Source: Lysobacterales bacterium 15-68-25
Lineage (GTDB): Bacteria > Pseudomonadota > Gammaproteobacteria > Xanthomonadales > Rhodanobacteraceae
Direction of reading: 5' to 3'
Length of the DNA: 64,000 nucleotides
Assembly (NCBI GenBank): GCA_002279065.1
Contig: NCKB01000005.1
Coordinates: forward strand, 216,727-280,726
The position numbers were made by a program, and so were the translations under genes. Below, piece after piece: positions 9,941 to 21,261 of the stretch; the stretch's first letter is position 1; the number at the start of each line of letters is the position of its first letter. The notes under the pieces are model-generated. The model did no database searches and was not told the DNA's origin. It saw only the letters and a list, made by a program, of their open reading frames with translations.

Positions 9941-10729
9941 TCAACTGAGTGCGCGGGTGCGCCCGCCGTCCACCGGAACGCTGGTGCCGTTGATGTAGGC
10001 GGCGGCCGGCGTGCACAGGAACGCCACCAATGCCGCCACCTCGGGGGCCTCGCCGAAGCGCCGCGCCGGCACCGATGCGGCCAGTTCGTCCGCGACCGCT
10101 TCGACCGATCGGCCGGAGGCGGCGGCCTTCGCGGCGAGCAGGCTGTCCAGCCGCGCCGTGCGCGTGTAGCCGGGCAGCACGTTGTTGACGGTGATGCCAT
10201 CGGCGGCAAGCTCGCCGGCCAGCGTCTTGGCCCAGCCCGCCATGGCGGCGCGGATCGTGTTGGAGACGCCGAGTCCGGGAATCGGCTCCTTCACCGAGGT
10301 CGAGATCACGTTGACCAGCCGGCCGTAGCCTTCCGCCCGCATCCCGGGCAGGACCGCCTGCAGCAGCGTCTGCGCCGCCAGCAGGTGCTGGCGGAACGCG
10401 GCTTCGTACGCGGCGCGGTCCGCATCGTGTGCGCTGCCGCCGGCCGGACCGCCGGAGTTGTTGACCAGGATGTGCACCGGTCCGGCTGCCACCAGGGTTG
10501 CCGCCATGTCAGCGAGAGCGGCGGTGTCGGCCATGTCCACTGCGTGCCAGCCGTGCAGTTGCCCGTGCGGGCGCGGCAGCGACTGGGCAACGGCCTCGAG
10601 GGTGTCTGCCGATCGCGCCAGCACGCTGACACGGGCGCCCAGTTGGGCGAGCTCGACCGCGACAGCGCGCCCGATGCCCTGCGAGGCGCCGCATACCAGG
10701 GCGTGTCGTCCTTCCAGGCTCAGATGCAT
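9941..10729 (-). CDS. Short-chain dehydrogenase/reductase family protein with altered catalytic motif
   Basis: 262 residues with a Rossmann fold: the NAD(P) glycine motif GASQGIG near residue 14, then VNNSGGPAGG, VNVIST and the C-terminal SVPVDGG typical of FabG-like SDRs. The catalytic block is unusual. Where the family has Tyr-x-x-x-Lys there is SNTIR, so both residues are replaced (Tyr by Ser, Lys by Arg). A subgroup of SDRs with this change is known, but its chemistry is poorly defined. It belongs to a leftward group with a lipoprotein, a small membrane protein and nei, which gives no clear pathway. Confidence 0.85.
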   Translation of the reverse strand: MHLSLEGRHALVCGASQGIGRAVAVELAQLGARVSVLARSADTLEAVAQSLPRPHGQLHGWHAVDMADTAALADMAATLVAAGPVHILVNNSGGPAGGSAHDADRAAYEAAFRQHLLAAQTLLQAVLPGMRAEGYGRLVNVISTSVKEPIPGLGVSNTIRAAMAGWAKTLAGELAADGITVNNVLPGYTRTARLDSLLAAKAAASGRSVEAVADELAASVPARRFGEAPEVAALVAFLCTPAAAYINGTSVPVDGGRTRALS

Positions 10730-10751
10730 CGGACGGTCTCTCTGGTTCGGA

Positions 10752-11075
10752 TCAGTGAGCGATCCAGCGCAGTGCGAAGGCCGCGATCAGGAACGCCCAG
10801 GCGAGCAGGGGGAACATCCGCCACAGCCGCCGCCAGCGGTTGAGCACCGGATCCTCCAGCGCGGGGATCACCGGCGAGCGCAGCGCGTTCTGCAGACGCA
10901 TCCAGCGCATGGGCGTGCTGACGGCAAGGCCGCGCTCGTCCTGCGCGATGATCTTCCACTTGTCCGGGTGCTGCTGCCGCAGGCGGCTGGCCAGCCGGCC
11001 CAGCGCAACGTAGTGCAGCAGGAAACTGGCGACGCCGGCCAGCAGCAGTCCCAGATAGAGCAGGCCCAGCGGCAT
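10752..11075 (-). CDS. Small membrane protein of unknown function
   Basis: 107 residues with a hydrophobic segment at each end (LLYLGLLLAGVASFLLHYVAL and FPLLAWAFLIAAFAL) around a basic, hydrophilic middle. I do not recognise a family. Its ATG shares one base with the stop of the upstream lipoprotein gene (TGATG), so translation is coupled and the two products may act together at the inner membrane. The SDR gene follows 22 bases later. Confidence 0.7.
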   Translation of the reverse strand: MPLGLLYLGLLLAGVASFLLHYVALGRLASRLRQQHPDKWKIIAQDERGLAVSTPMRWMRLQNALRSPVIPALEDPVLNRWRRLWRMFPLLAWAFLIAAFALRWIAH

Positions 11076-11869
11076 CAGTTGGCGCTCCCGATCCAGTGGC
11101 CGGGCAGCGTGCTCAGCGTCTTGAGCAGGCCATCGCCCTTGGGCGCCTCGCCGCACACGGCCTGGTCGACGGCAGTCTTGTAGCTGTCGTTCATCAGCCC
11201 GACCCAGATCGTGCCGTCGGGCCCGTGCGGGATCTTGAAGCTGCCCTTCGAGGTCATGTTCACCGGTGCCTCGGCCGAGAACGCGGCGGGCGACTGCTCC
11301 CAGTAGGTGTTGCCCGATTGCTGGTCGCCGGAGGAGTAGATCACCAGATAGCGTGCCTTGGGGTTGTCGATCGTGGCACTGCCGAACGCGCCGGTAGTGG
11401 ACTTGCTCCAGCCCATGTATTCGCACAGCGGGACGTCCTTGCCGTCGATCGGCTGGAACGCATCATCCAGTACCACCGTGGTCGGCGCGAACAGGTAGGC
11501 GGAGTGCAGCCACCGTCCGTTCAATTCCGACTTGATCGCCACGCGGTAGGGCATCTTCACGTCCGGCGGCAGCTTGAACGCGAGAAAGTGGCTGCGCACG
11601 CCGTTGAGATTGGCCACCGGGCTGTTGGGACCGAGCTCGAACTTCTTCGGCTGCCAGGGCAACAGCGTGCGGTACGAGAAGTCCGCGAAGCTGGTACAGC
11701 ATGGCGTGGCGTCCTGCAGGTGCTGCTTGGCCAGCTTGAGCGCATCGCCGGTGTCGGTCGGCGGGCGAAGGTTCGGCGGGACGAACACCTTGGCGCTGTG
11801 GCACGCACCCAGGGCGAGGCACAGACCCAGGACGGCGAACAGGACGGGGAGTTTCGGCAGCATGCGCAT
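11075..11869 (-). CDS. Lipoprotein, weakly MalM-like
   Basis: 264 residues. A lipobox (LALGACHS) ends the signal peptide, so the protein is probably attached to the outer membrane. The body has an adjacent Cys pair (ATPCCTSFADF) and beta-rich blocks (AYLFAPTTVVLDDAFQPI, KARYLVIYSS, GTIWVGLM) that loosely recall MalM of enteric maltose operons. No maltose genes are near, so this resemblance should be read only as a fold hint. Two more cysteines (PLCEYMG and QAVCGEAP) could form disulphides. It heads the leftward group with the small membrane protein, SDR and nei. Confidence 0.75.
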   Translation of the reverse strand: MRMLPKLPVLFAVLGLCLALGACHSAKVFVPPNLRPPTDTGDALKLAKQHLQDATPCCTSFADFSYRTLLPWQPKKFELGPNSPVANLNGVRSHFLAFKLPPDVKMPYRVAIKSELNGRWLHSAYLFAPTTVVLDDAFQPIDGKDVPLCEYMGWSKSTTGAFGSATIDNPKARYLVIYSSGDQQSGNTYWEQSPAAFSAEAPVNMTSKGSFKIPHGPDGTIWVGLMNDSYKTAVDQAVCGEAPKGDGLLKTLSTLPGHWIGSAN

Positions 11870-11887
11870 GCAGTGGACTCGCGAAGG

Positions 11888-13303
<1,416 letters not shown>

Positions 13304-13468
13304 GGATTGAAACTCCTGCTGCGGCGCCGCATCTGGACGCCTGGATTGTGGGAAGAGATGACCGGGTGGGATGCCGACGAGGGTCGGAACCGGTCAAACC
13401 CGCATGATAATGTAGGTTCCGACGGACCCGCGAGCCTTTGCCGGTCGCCACGTAAACGGTTGCACGCC

Positions 13469-13795
13469 ATGACGATTTCCATCACCCCCGCCGCCAGCCA
13501 GCGGATGCGCCACTTCCTCGACCAGACGCCTTCGGCGCCCGGCGTGCGCTTCGGCGTCAAGCGCACCGGCTGCTCGGGCTTCGCCTACGTGGTGGACCTG
13601 GCCGACGAGGTCGCCGCCGACGATCAGGTGATCGAGATCGACGGCCTGTCGGTGGTGGTCGACGCCAAGAGCCTGCCGCTGGTCGACGGCACCGTGATCG
13701 ACTTCCAGCGCCAAGGGCTCAACGCCAGCTTCGTGTTCCACAACCCCAACGCCACCGGCGAGTGCGGCTGCGGCGAGAGCTTCACGGTCGGCTGA
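13469..13795 (+). CDS. Iron-sulfur cluster assembly protein, IscA/ErpA family
   Basis: 108 residues with the three invariant cysteines of A-type carriers: one in GCSGF and two in CGCGESF near the C-terminus. Such proteins accept Fe-S clusters or iron and pass them to apo-enzymes. The sequence does not decide between IscA, ErpA and SufA. It stands alone between divergent asnS and the ribosomal protein operon, and sufE lies elsewhere in the window. Confidence 0.9.
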   Translation: MTISITPAASQRMRHFLDQTPSAPGVRFGVKRTGCSGFAYVVDLADEVAADDQVIEIDGLSVVVDAKSLPLVDGTVIDFQRQGLNASFVFHNPNATGECGCGESFTVG

Positions 13796-13838
13796 CCAGC
13801 CCCGGCGGGTGGCCGCCGTTTCCCCTCGAATCAATCGC

Positions 13839-13868
13839 TTGCGGTCGCCGCCGGGCGCACCGTACAAT
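13839..13868 (+). promoter_or_regulatory. Probable sigma-70 promoter of rpsF-rpsR-rplI
   Basis: TTGCGG at 13839-13844 and TACAAT at 13863-13868 with an 18-base spacer. This predicts a transcript starting about 100 bases before rpsF, leaving room for a leader in which ribosomal protein feedback could act. Confidence 0.55.
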
Positions 13869-13975
13869 TCCGCTTCTGTCCAGAGCGCAAAGGCTCCGGG
13901 CGGAACCTTGCCTCACCGCACCGACGGGAGGCTGCCAGGCCTGAAAAGGCCGCATCCACAAGGAGTTACCCAACA

Positions 13976-14398
13976 ATGACCCTGCGTCATTACGAAGTTG
14001 TGTTCCTGGTCCACCCTGACCAGAGCGAACAGGTGCCGGCGATGATCGAGCGCTACAAGGCGCTGATCGAGGCCGACGGCGGCAAGATCCACCGCCTCGA
14101 GGACTGGGGCCGTCGCCAGCTGGCGTACCCGATCGTCGACCTCGCCAAGGCGCACTACGTGCTGCTGAACATCGAGGTCACCCAGAACGCGCTGAACGAG
14201 CTCGAGTCGGGCTTCCGCTTCAACGACGCCGTGCTGCGCCACCTGTGCATCCGCCGCGACGAGGCCGACACCGAGCCGTCCTTCATCCTGAAGTCGAAGG
14301 AGAAGGACGACGCCAAGGGTTCGCGTCGCCGTGACGACGACAACGACGGCGACGACCGCCGCGGCAGCCGCGACAACGATCGCGACAGCGACGACTGA
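13976..14398 (+). CDS. rpsF: 30S ribosomal protein S6
   Basis: 140 residues. The conserved S6 core ([23 protein letters not shown] start, [26 protein letters not shown]) fills the first 100 residues. A charged tail of about 40 residues rich in Asp and Arg ([12 protein letters not shown] and similar) follows; such acidic tails vary between species. S6 binds S18 on the platform of the small subunit. AAGGAG lies about ten bases before the ATG. First gene of the rpsF-rpsR-rplI operon. No priB lies between rpsF and rpsR, unlike in enteric bacteria. Confidence 0.97.
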   Translation: MTLRHYEVVFLVHPDQSEQVPAMIERYKALIEADGGKIHRLEDWGRRQLAYPIVDLAKAHYVLLNIEVTQNALNELESGFRFNDAVLRHLCIRRDEADTEPSFILKSKEKDDAKGSRRRDDDNDGDDRRGSRDNDRDSDD

Positions 14399-14415
14399 TC
14401 AGGAGCACACCAGCC

Positions 14416-14646
14416 ATGTCCAAGTTCTTCCGCCGCCGCAAGTTCTGCCGCTTCACCGCCGAGAAGGTGAAGGAGATCGACTACAAGGATCTCAACACGC
14501 TGCGCCAGTACGTGACCGAGAACGGCAAGATCGTGCCGAGCCGCATCACCGGCACCAAGGCCCGCTACCAGCGCCAGCTGGCGACCGCGATCAAGCGCGC
14601 CCGCTTCCTGGCCCTGTTGCCGTACACCGACAACCACGACGTCTAA
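14416..14646 (+). CDS. rpsR: 30S ribosomal protein S18
   Basis: 76 residues, the standard length, with the S18 hallmarks [36 protein letters not shown] and the basic helix [18 protein letters not shown]. It pairs with S6 in the 30S platform. The gene lies 17 bases after rpsF with GGAG in the gap. Confidence 0.98.
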   Translation: MSKFFRRRKFCRFTAEKVKEIDYKDLNTLRQYVTENGKIVPSRITGTKARYQRQLATAIKRARFLALLPYTDNHDV

Positions 14647-14753
14647 GTCGTGTCCCGCGTGCCGGGCTCCGGTCCGGCGCGCGGGCGCCCACTCTTCGGA
14701 CAACCGTCCACGGCTGCGCCGGGCCACACCGGTGCTAACGAAAGGAAAAAACC

Positions 14754-15203
14754 ATGGAACTGATTCTTCTCGAGAAAGTCCGCAACCTCGGCAACCTGGG
14801 CGACAAGGTCAGCGTGAAGCCGGGTTACGGCCGCAACTACCTGCTGCCGCAGGGCAAGGCCGTGCCGGTCACCGCCGCCAACCTCGAAGCCTTCGAGAAG
14901 CGTCGCGCCGAGTACGAAGCCAAGGCCGCCGCGCAGCTGTCGGGCGCCGAGGGCCGCAAGGCCAAGCTGGAAGGCGTCGAGGTGACCATCGAAGCCAACG
15001 CCAGCCCCGAGGGCAAGCTTTACGGCTCGGTCGGTCCGCGCGAGATCGCCGAGGCCCTGCAGGCCGCCGGCCACGACGTGCACAAGAACGAAGTGATCCA
15101 GGGCGAAGGCCCGATCCGCAACACCGGCGAGTACGAGGTCGTGGTGTCGCTCCACGCCGACATCCAGACCACCGTCAAGGTGATCGTGGTCGGCGAGAAG
15201 TAA
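14754..15203 (+). CDS. rplI: 50S ribosomal protein L9
   Basis: 149 residues with the L9 N-terminal domain ([37 protein letters not shown]), the long connecting helix, and the C-terminal domain ending [20 protein letters not shown]9 binds 23S rRNA at the base of the L1 stalk and supports reading-frame maintenance. It is the last gene of the operon, 107 bases after rpsR, with AAAGG before the start, and is followed by an intrinsic terminator. Confidence 0.98.
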   Translation: MELILLEKVRNLGNLGDKVSVKPGYGRNYLLPQGKAVPVTAANLEAFEKRRAEYEAKAAAQLSGAEGRKAKLEGVEVTIEANASPEGKLYGSVGPREIAEALQAAGHDVHKNEVIQGEGPIRNTGEYEVVVSLHADIQTTVKVIVVGEK

Positions 15204-15225
15204 GCCCACCCCCTCCCGGTTTTGG

Positions 15226-15254
15226 AAACGGGCGCCGCGAGGCGCCCGTTTTCG
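15226..15254 (+). terminator. Intrinsic terminator after rplI
   Basis: An 11-bp stem (15226-15236 with 15241-15251, loop GCGA) is followed by a short T-rich stretch. It ends the ribosomal protein operon before dnaB. Confidence 0.75.
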
Positions 15255-15429
15255 TTGGTGGCCAGGGTGGCCGCGCTCCGGGTTATCCACGCCCGGCCAC
15301 AGCTTATCCACAGGCTGGCCACAGACTTGTTGTCTCGTTCCGCGCGACGCGTCCGCGTATGCTGATTCGTCGGCAGCCTGCGCTGGCGCGTGTCGCCCGC
15401 GCAGCCATTTCCCTGTGAGGTATCGCTCC

Positions 15430-16827
15430 ATGTCCTTCGTTCCCGAGCGCAAAGGCGAGCGCGCGCCCAGCATCGAGTCGCTACGCGTGCCGCCGCACTC
15501 CATCGACGCCGAACAGGCGGTACTGGGCGGCCTGATGCTGGCGCCCGACGCGCTGGACAAGGTGGCCGACCGGCTCTCCGAGGGCGACTTCTACCGCAAG
15601 GACCACCGGCTGATCTGGCGTGCGATCACCGAGCTGGCGAACAAGGGCATGCCCTGCGACGCGGTGACCCTGGGCGACTGGTTCGAGGCGAACGGCCTGG
15701 CCGAGATGGTCGGCGGCGCTAGTTACCTGGCCGAGCTGGCCAACACCACGCCCAGCGCAGCAAACATCGGCGCCTACGCGGACATCGTGCGCGAGAAGTC
15801 GATCCTGCGGCAGTTGATCGACGCCGGCGTGGCGATCAGCGAGGACGGTTACCTGCCGGACGGCAAGAGCGTGCAGGAGGTGCTGGAAAGCGCCGAGCAG
15901 CGCGTGTTCAAGATCGCCGAGTCCGGCTCGCGCGGCAAGAAGGATTCGGTCTCCATGCGCGAGGCGGTCAAGGACGCCTTCCGCATGCTGCACGAGCGCT
16001 ACCAGAACCGCGGCCAGCTCACCGGCATCTCCACCGGCTTCAACGACCTGGACGAGCTCACCTCGGGACTGCAGCCGTCCGACCTGATCATCGTCGCGGC
16101 GCGACCCTCGATGGGCAAGACCGCGTTCTCGGTGAACATCGCCGAGGCCGCCGCGCTGCGCGGCAAGAAGGCGGTGGTGATCTTCTCGATGGAAATGTCG
16201 GCCTCGCAGCTGGCCTTTCGCATGATTTCCTCGATCGGCCGCATCCACCAGCAGCACCTGCGCAACGGTGACCTGGAGGAGGAGGACTGGCCGCGCGTCA
16301 CCAACGCCATCGCGATCCTCTCCGAGGCGAAGATCTTCATCGACGACACGCCGGGCCTGTCGCCGGTGGAGCTGCGTTCGCGCTCCCGCCGCCTGCACCG
16401 CGAGCACGGCGGGCTCGGCCTGATCGTGATCGACTACCTGCAGCTGATGCAGGTGCCCGGAAACAAGGAGAACCGCGCCACCGAGATTTCAGAAATCTCG
16501 CGTTCACTCAAGGGCCTCGCCAAGGAGCTGAACGTGCCGGTGATCGCCCTTTCCCAGTTGAACCGCTCGCTGGAGCAGCGCGCGGACAAGCGGCCGATGA
16601 TGTCCGATCTGCGCGAGTCGGGCGCCATCGAGCAGGACGCCGACGTGATCATGTTCATCTACCGCGACGAGTACTACAACAAGGAGTCGCCGGACAAAGG
16701 CCTGGCCGAGATCATCATCGGCAAGCAGCGTAACGGCCCCACCGACACGGTGAAGCTGACCTTCCTCGGCCACTACACCAAGTTCGAGAACTACGCGCCG
16801 GATTCGTTCGTCGGCGCGTTCGAGTGA
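15430..16827 (+). CDS. dnaB: Replicative DNA helicase DnaB
   Basis: 465 residues, the normal length, without an intein. The N-terminal domain (PPHSIDAEQAVLGGLML, DFYRKDHRLIWRAI, CDAVTLGDW) binds primase; the C-terminal RecA-like motor has Walker A ARPSMGKTAF, Walker B LIVIDYLQLM, SQLNRSLE and the arginine region KQRNGPTDTVKL. As a hexamer it unwinds DNA at the fork. The ATG at 15430 is preferred over an in-frame GTG five codons upstream because GTGAGG is then well placed as a ribosome binding site. Confidence 0.98.
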   Translation: MSFVPERKGERAPSIESLRVPPHSIDAEQAVLGGLMLAPDALDKVADRLSEGDFYRKDHRLIWRAITELANKGMPCDAVTLGDWFEANGLAEMVGGASYLAELANTTPSAANIGAYADIVREKSILRQLIDAGVAISEDGYLPDGKSVQEVLESAEQRVFKIAESGSRGKKDSVSMREAVKDAFRMLHERYQNRGQLTGISTGFNDLDELTSGLQPSDLIIVAARPSMGKTAFSVNIAEAAALRGKKAVVIFSMEMSASQLAFRMISSIGRIHQQHLRNGDLEEEDWPRVTNAIAILSEAKIFIDDTPGLSPVELRSRSRRLHREHGGLGLIVIDYLQLMQVPGNKENRATEISEISRSLKGLAKELNVPVIALSQLNRSLEQRADKRPMMSDLRESGAIEQDADVIMFIYRDEYYNKESPDKGLAEIIIGKQRNGPTDTVKLTFLGHYTKFENYAPDSFVGAFE

Positions 16828-16903
16828 TTTCCCTCTTTCCGGCGCGGTCGTTCGGGGCACCTGTCCCCGGAAGGGATGCGTCGCTGCCCGTCGATCCACG
16901 ACC

Positions 16904-17992
<1,089 letters not shown>

Positions 17993-18076
17993 CACGGCCT
18001 GCAGGTGGGCTCGTCTCGTCGGCTGCGATGCGTGCCGGCTAAGCTTGCCGCTTCGTCGATCCGGCAGGAACCACCG

Positions 18077-19453
18077 ATGGCCAAGGCCAAGACCGCCTAC
18101 GTCTGCACCGAATGCGGTGCCGAGCACTCCAAGTGGCAGGGGCAGTGCGTCGAGTGCGGAGTCTGGAACACGCTGAGCGAGATCGTGCTGCAGCCGGCGG
18201 TGAAGTCGGCGGGCGCGGCCCGCGGCGGTTACGCCGGCAAGGCGGCCGGTGCGACGAAGGTGACCCCGCTGACCGAGGTGGCGGTGACCGCCGAGTCGCG
18301 CACGCTCACCGGCATCGGCGAGCTGGACCGGGTGCTCGGTGGCGGCCTGGTCGACGGCTCGGTGGTGCTGATCGGCGGCGATCCGGGCATCGGCAAGTCC
18401 ACCCTGCTGCTGCAGATGCTGGGCACGCTCGGCAGCCAGCTGCCCAGTGTCTACGTGTCGGGCGAGGAGTCGCTCGCCCAGGTCGCAGCCCGCGCGCAGC
18501 GATTGGATCTGCCGCTGGCGCCGTTGCACGGCCTGGCCGAGACCTGCATTGAGCGCATCCTGGAGCAGGCCGTCGCCAGCCGGCCGCGCGTGCTGGTGAT
18601 CGACTCGATCCAGACCATCTGGACCGAGCTGCTCACCGCGGCGCCGGGTTCGGTGAGCCAGGTGCGCGAGTCGGCGGCCAAGCTCACCCGCTTCGCCAAG
18701 GAAACCGGCACGTCCGTGTTCCTGGTCGGCCACGTGACCAAGGAGGGCGGTATCGCCGGCCCGCGCGTGCTCGAGCACATGGTCGACGCGGTGCTGTATT
18801 TCGAGGGCGAGTCCGGTTCGCGTTTCCGCGTGCTGCGCGCGTTCAAGAACCGCTTCGGCGCGGTCAACGAACTGGGTGTGTTCGCGATGAGCGAGAAGGG
18901 CCTGCGCGAGGTGCCGAATCCGTCGGCGATCTTCCTTTCCGCGCACAGCGGCCCGACGCCCGGCAGCGCGGTGATGGTGACCCGCGAGGGCACCCGGCCG
19001 CTGCTGGTGGAAGTGCAGGCGCTGGTCGACCAGAGCTCGCTGGGCAACCCGCGCCGCGTGGCGCTGGGCCTGGAGCAGAACCGGCTGGCCATGCTGCTGG
19101 CCGTGCTGCACCGGCACGGTGGCGTGGCGGCGTACGACCAGGACGTATTCGTCAACGTGGTCGGCGGCATCCGCGTGCAGGAGACCGCGGCCGACCTGCC
19201 GGTGCTGCTGGCGGTGCTGTCTTCGTTGCGCGACCGGCCGCTGCCGGACAAGACCATCGCGTTCGGCGAGGTCGGCCTGTCGGGCGAGATCCGCCCCGTG
19301 CCGAATGGCGAGGAGCGGTTGAAGGAGGCTGCGCATCACGGCTTCCATCGCGCCATCGTGCCGAAGGCGAACGCGCCGAAGCGGGGGCGGGTGGGCGAGA
19401 TGGAGGTGGTTAGCGTGGAGCGCCTGTCCGAGGCGATCGACGCCTGCCGCTGA
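18077..19453 (+). CDS. radA: DNA repair protein RadA
   Basis: 458 residues. The parts in order are a C4 zinc finger (CTECGAEHSKWQGQCVEC), a RecA-like ATPase with Walker A GGDPGIGKST, the RadA-specific KNRFG motif, and a C-terminal Lon-like domain (QDVFVNVVGGIRV, FGEVGLSGEIRPV). RadA migrates branched recombination intermediates. The ATG at 18077 is chosen because the zinc finger begins a few residues later; a longer frame start lacks similarity. Confidence 0.97.
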   Translation: MAKAKTAYVCTECGAEHSKWQGQCVECGVWNTLSEIVLQPAVKSAGAARGGYAGKAAGATKVTPLTEVAVTAESRTLTGIGELDRVLGGGLVDGSVVLIGGDPGIGKSTLLLQMLGTLGSQLPSVYVSGEESLAQVAARAQRLDLPLAPLHGLAETCIERILEQAVASRPRVLVIDSIQTIWTELLTAAPGSVSQVRESAAKLTRFAKETGTSVFLVGHVTKEGGIAGPRVLEHMVDAVLYFEGESGSRFRVLRAFKNRFGAVNELGVFAMSEKGLREVPNPSAIFLSAHSGPTPGSAVMVTREGTRPLLVEVQALVDQSSLGNPRRVALGLEQNRLAMLLAVLHRHGGVAAYDQDVFVNVVGGIRVQETAADLPVLLAVLSSLRDRPLPDKTIAFGEVGLSGEIRPVPNGEERLKEAAHHGFHRAIVPKANAPKRGRVGEMEVVSVERLSEAIDACR

Positions 19454-19472
19454 GGCCCGCAGGGCCGCTTCG

Positions 19473-20336
19473 CTACGAGGCGAACACCACCGTCTTGTGG
19501 CCGTCGACCAGCACGCGGTCGTCCAGCACCAGCCGCAGCGTGCGCGCCAGCACGCGGCGCTCGATGTCGCGACCGATGCGGATCATGTCTTCCGGGGTGT
19601 CGCTGTGGCTGACCCGTTCGATGTCCTGCTCGATGATCGGTCCTTCGTCGAGGTCGGCGGTGACGAAATGCGCGGTGGCACCGATCAGCTTGACCCCGCG
19701 GCGGTGTGCCTGGTGGTACGGCCGCGCGCCCTTGAAGCCGGGCAGGAACGAGTGGTGGATGTTGATGCAGCGTCCGGCGAGCTTGCCAGCCAGCTCGTCG
19801 GACAGCACTTGCATGTAGCGGGCGAGCACCACCAGGTCGGCGCCGGACTGCTCGATCACCGCCCACACCCGAGCCTCCTGCGCGGCCTTGTCGGCGCGGT
19901 CGGCCGGCAGGTAGTGGAACGGGATGTCGTCGAAATCCAGGTGGCGGTAGGTCTCGCGCGGGTGGTTGGCGACGATGCCGACGATGTCCATCGGCAGTTC
20001 GCCGATGCGCCACCGATACAGCAGGTCGGCCAGGCAGTGGTCGAACTTCGACACCATCAGCAGCACGCGGCGGCGCTGGTCGCGCGGGCGCAGCGTCCAC
20101 TGCATGCCGAAGCGCTGGGCGACCACCTTGAAACCGGCGCGCAGGTCGTCCGCTTCCACGTCCGGCGTGCAGGGCCGGAACACCAGCCGCATGAAGAACT
20201 GCCCGGTCTGGGCGTCACCGAACTGCTGCGCCTCGAGGATGTTGCTGCCCTGTGCGGCGAGGTGGCTGGACACCGCGCCCACGATGCCGGGGCGGTCGGC
20301 GCAGGAGAGCGTCAGGACGAACTGCGCGGCTTCCAT
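19473..20336 (-). CDS. purU: Formyltetrahydrofolate deformylase
   Basis: 287 residues. An N-terminal ACT-like regulatory domain ([25 protein letters not shown]) precedes a formyltransferase-type domain with the active-site blocks [57 protein letters not shown] and [10 protein letters not shown]. It hydrolyses 10-formyl-tetrahydrofolate to formate and tetrahydrofolate, balancing one-carbon units. Its stop faces that of radA, 19 bases apart, and the CcsA-like gene lies just upstream on the same strand (10-base gap). Confidence 0.96.
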   Translation of the reverse strand: MEAAQFVLTLSCADRPGIVGAVSSHLAAQGSNILEAQQFGDAQTGQFFMRLVFRPCTPDVEADDLRAGFKVVAQRFGMQWTLRPRDQRRRVLLMVSKFDHCLADLLYRWRIGELPMDIVGIVANHPRETYRHLDFDDIPFHYLPADRADKAAQEARVWAVIEQSGADLVVLARYMQVLSDELAGKLAGRCINIHHSFLPGFKGARPYHQAHRRGVKLIGATAHFVTADLDEGPIIEQDIERVSHSDTPEDMIRIGRDIERRVLARTLRLVLDDRVLVDGHKTVVFAS

Positions 20337-20346
20337 GTCCCGGTCG

Positions 20347-21147
20347 TTACATGCTGCGGTGGAGGATCAGTTCGAGCACTGCCTTGGTGCCGAAGAAGGC
20401 CAGCACCAGCAGCGCAGTGCCCGACAGCGTGAGGTTCACCGCGCGACGGCCGCGCCAGCCGTAGCGCCAGCGGCCGAACAGCAGCGCGCCGAACACCAGC
20501 CAGGCGAGGATCGACAGCACCGTCTTGTGCACCAGGTGCTGGCCGAACAGGTTGTCGACGAACAGGGTGCCGGTGACCAGGGTCAGGGTCAGCAGGGCGA
20601 AGCCGGCGCCGATCAGCTGGAACAGCAGCGACTCGGTGAGGGTCAGCGGCGGCAGGGCGCGCAGCCAGGGGCCGAACTGGCGGTGGCGCAGGCCGCGTTC
20701 CTGCACCGCCAGGCCGATCGCCAGCACCGCGGCGATCGACAGCACGCTGAAGGCGAGCAGGGCGATCGTCACGTGCAGCTTGATCTGCCAGTCCATCGGC
20801 TCGGGTACGGTAGGCGGAGCGATGAAGCCGTCGATGGCCACCAGCAGGGCCGATAGGGGAAACACCGCCACGCCCAGTATGGCGACCGGCCGGGTCAGGT
20901 TCACCAGCAGGGTCAGTGCCGACACCACGCAGGCGACCAGCGACAGCGCGGCGAAGAAGTGCAGATCCAGCGCGCCACGGTGCATGCTCAGCAGTGCCGT
21001 GGCGTGCAGCAGGACGGCGGCGGCGGCCACCACCAGCGGCATGCGTCCCCCGGGTGGCCGGCCCTCCCCGAGCAGCGGCCAGGCGAGCGCAGCCGTGGCG
21101 ATCAGGTAGAGGGCGACAGCCAGCAGGTTGAGCGCGGAAAGGATCAT
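20347..21147 (-). CDS. CcsA/YpjD-like inner-membrane protein
   Basis: 266 residues, about eight hydrophobic segments. The central part has the cytochrome c assembly (CcsA/HemX) pattern: [28 protein letters not shown] and [31 protein letters not shown], with His residues that could bind haem. In E. coli the homologous ypjD (corB-corE region) also lies divergently next to ffh, matching the order here. The function of YpjD-type proteins is unsettled; haem or divalent-metal transport roles have been suggested. The ATG at 21147 is preferred to a start eight codons upstream. Confidence 0.85.
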   Translation of the reverse strand: MILSALNLLAVALYLIATAALAWPLLGEGRPPGGRMPLVVAAAAVLLHATALLSMHRGALDLHFFAALSLVACVVSALTLLVNLTRPVAILGVAVFPLSALLVAIDGFIAPPTVPEPMDWQIKLHVTIALLAFSVLSIAAVLAIGLAVQERGLRHRQFGPWLRALPPLTLTESLLFQLIGAGFALLTLTLVTGTLFVDNLFGQHLVHKTVLSILAWLVFGALLFGRWRYGWRGRRAVNLTLSGTALLVLAFFGTKAVLELILHRSM

Positions 21148-21226
21148 GGCCGGGCAGTGTCGCACAGCCATCCGCGGCTCGGGCAGGGGTGCGGCGGACG
21201 ATCCTGCCGGATGCCGGGCGGTTGGC

Positions 21227-21232
21227 TATAAT
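21227..21232 (+). promoter_or_regulatory. Probable -10 element of the ffh promoter
   Basis: A consensus TATAAT 29 bases before the ffh ATG, in otherwise GC-rich sequence. No clear -35 is found at the usual distance, so the call rests on the -10 alone. Confidence 0.5.
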
Positions 21233-21261
21233 CGGGCGCTTTCCACCCTGGTTTCCCCCGC

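Noticed and set aside
16828..16903. GGGGCACCTGTCCCC as a terminator after dnaB
   Set aside because: The stem has a central mismatch and no T tract; alr follows in the same direction after 76 bases, so co-transcription remains possible.
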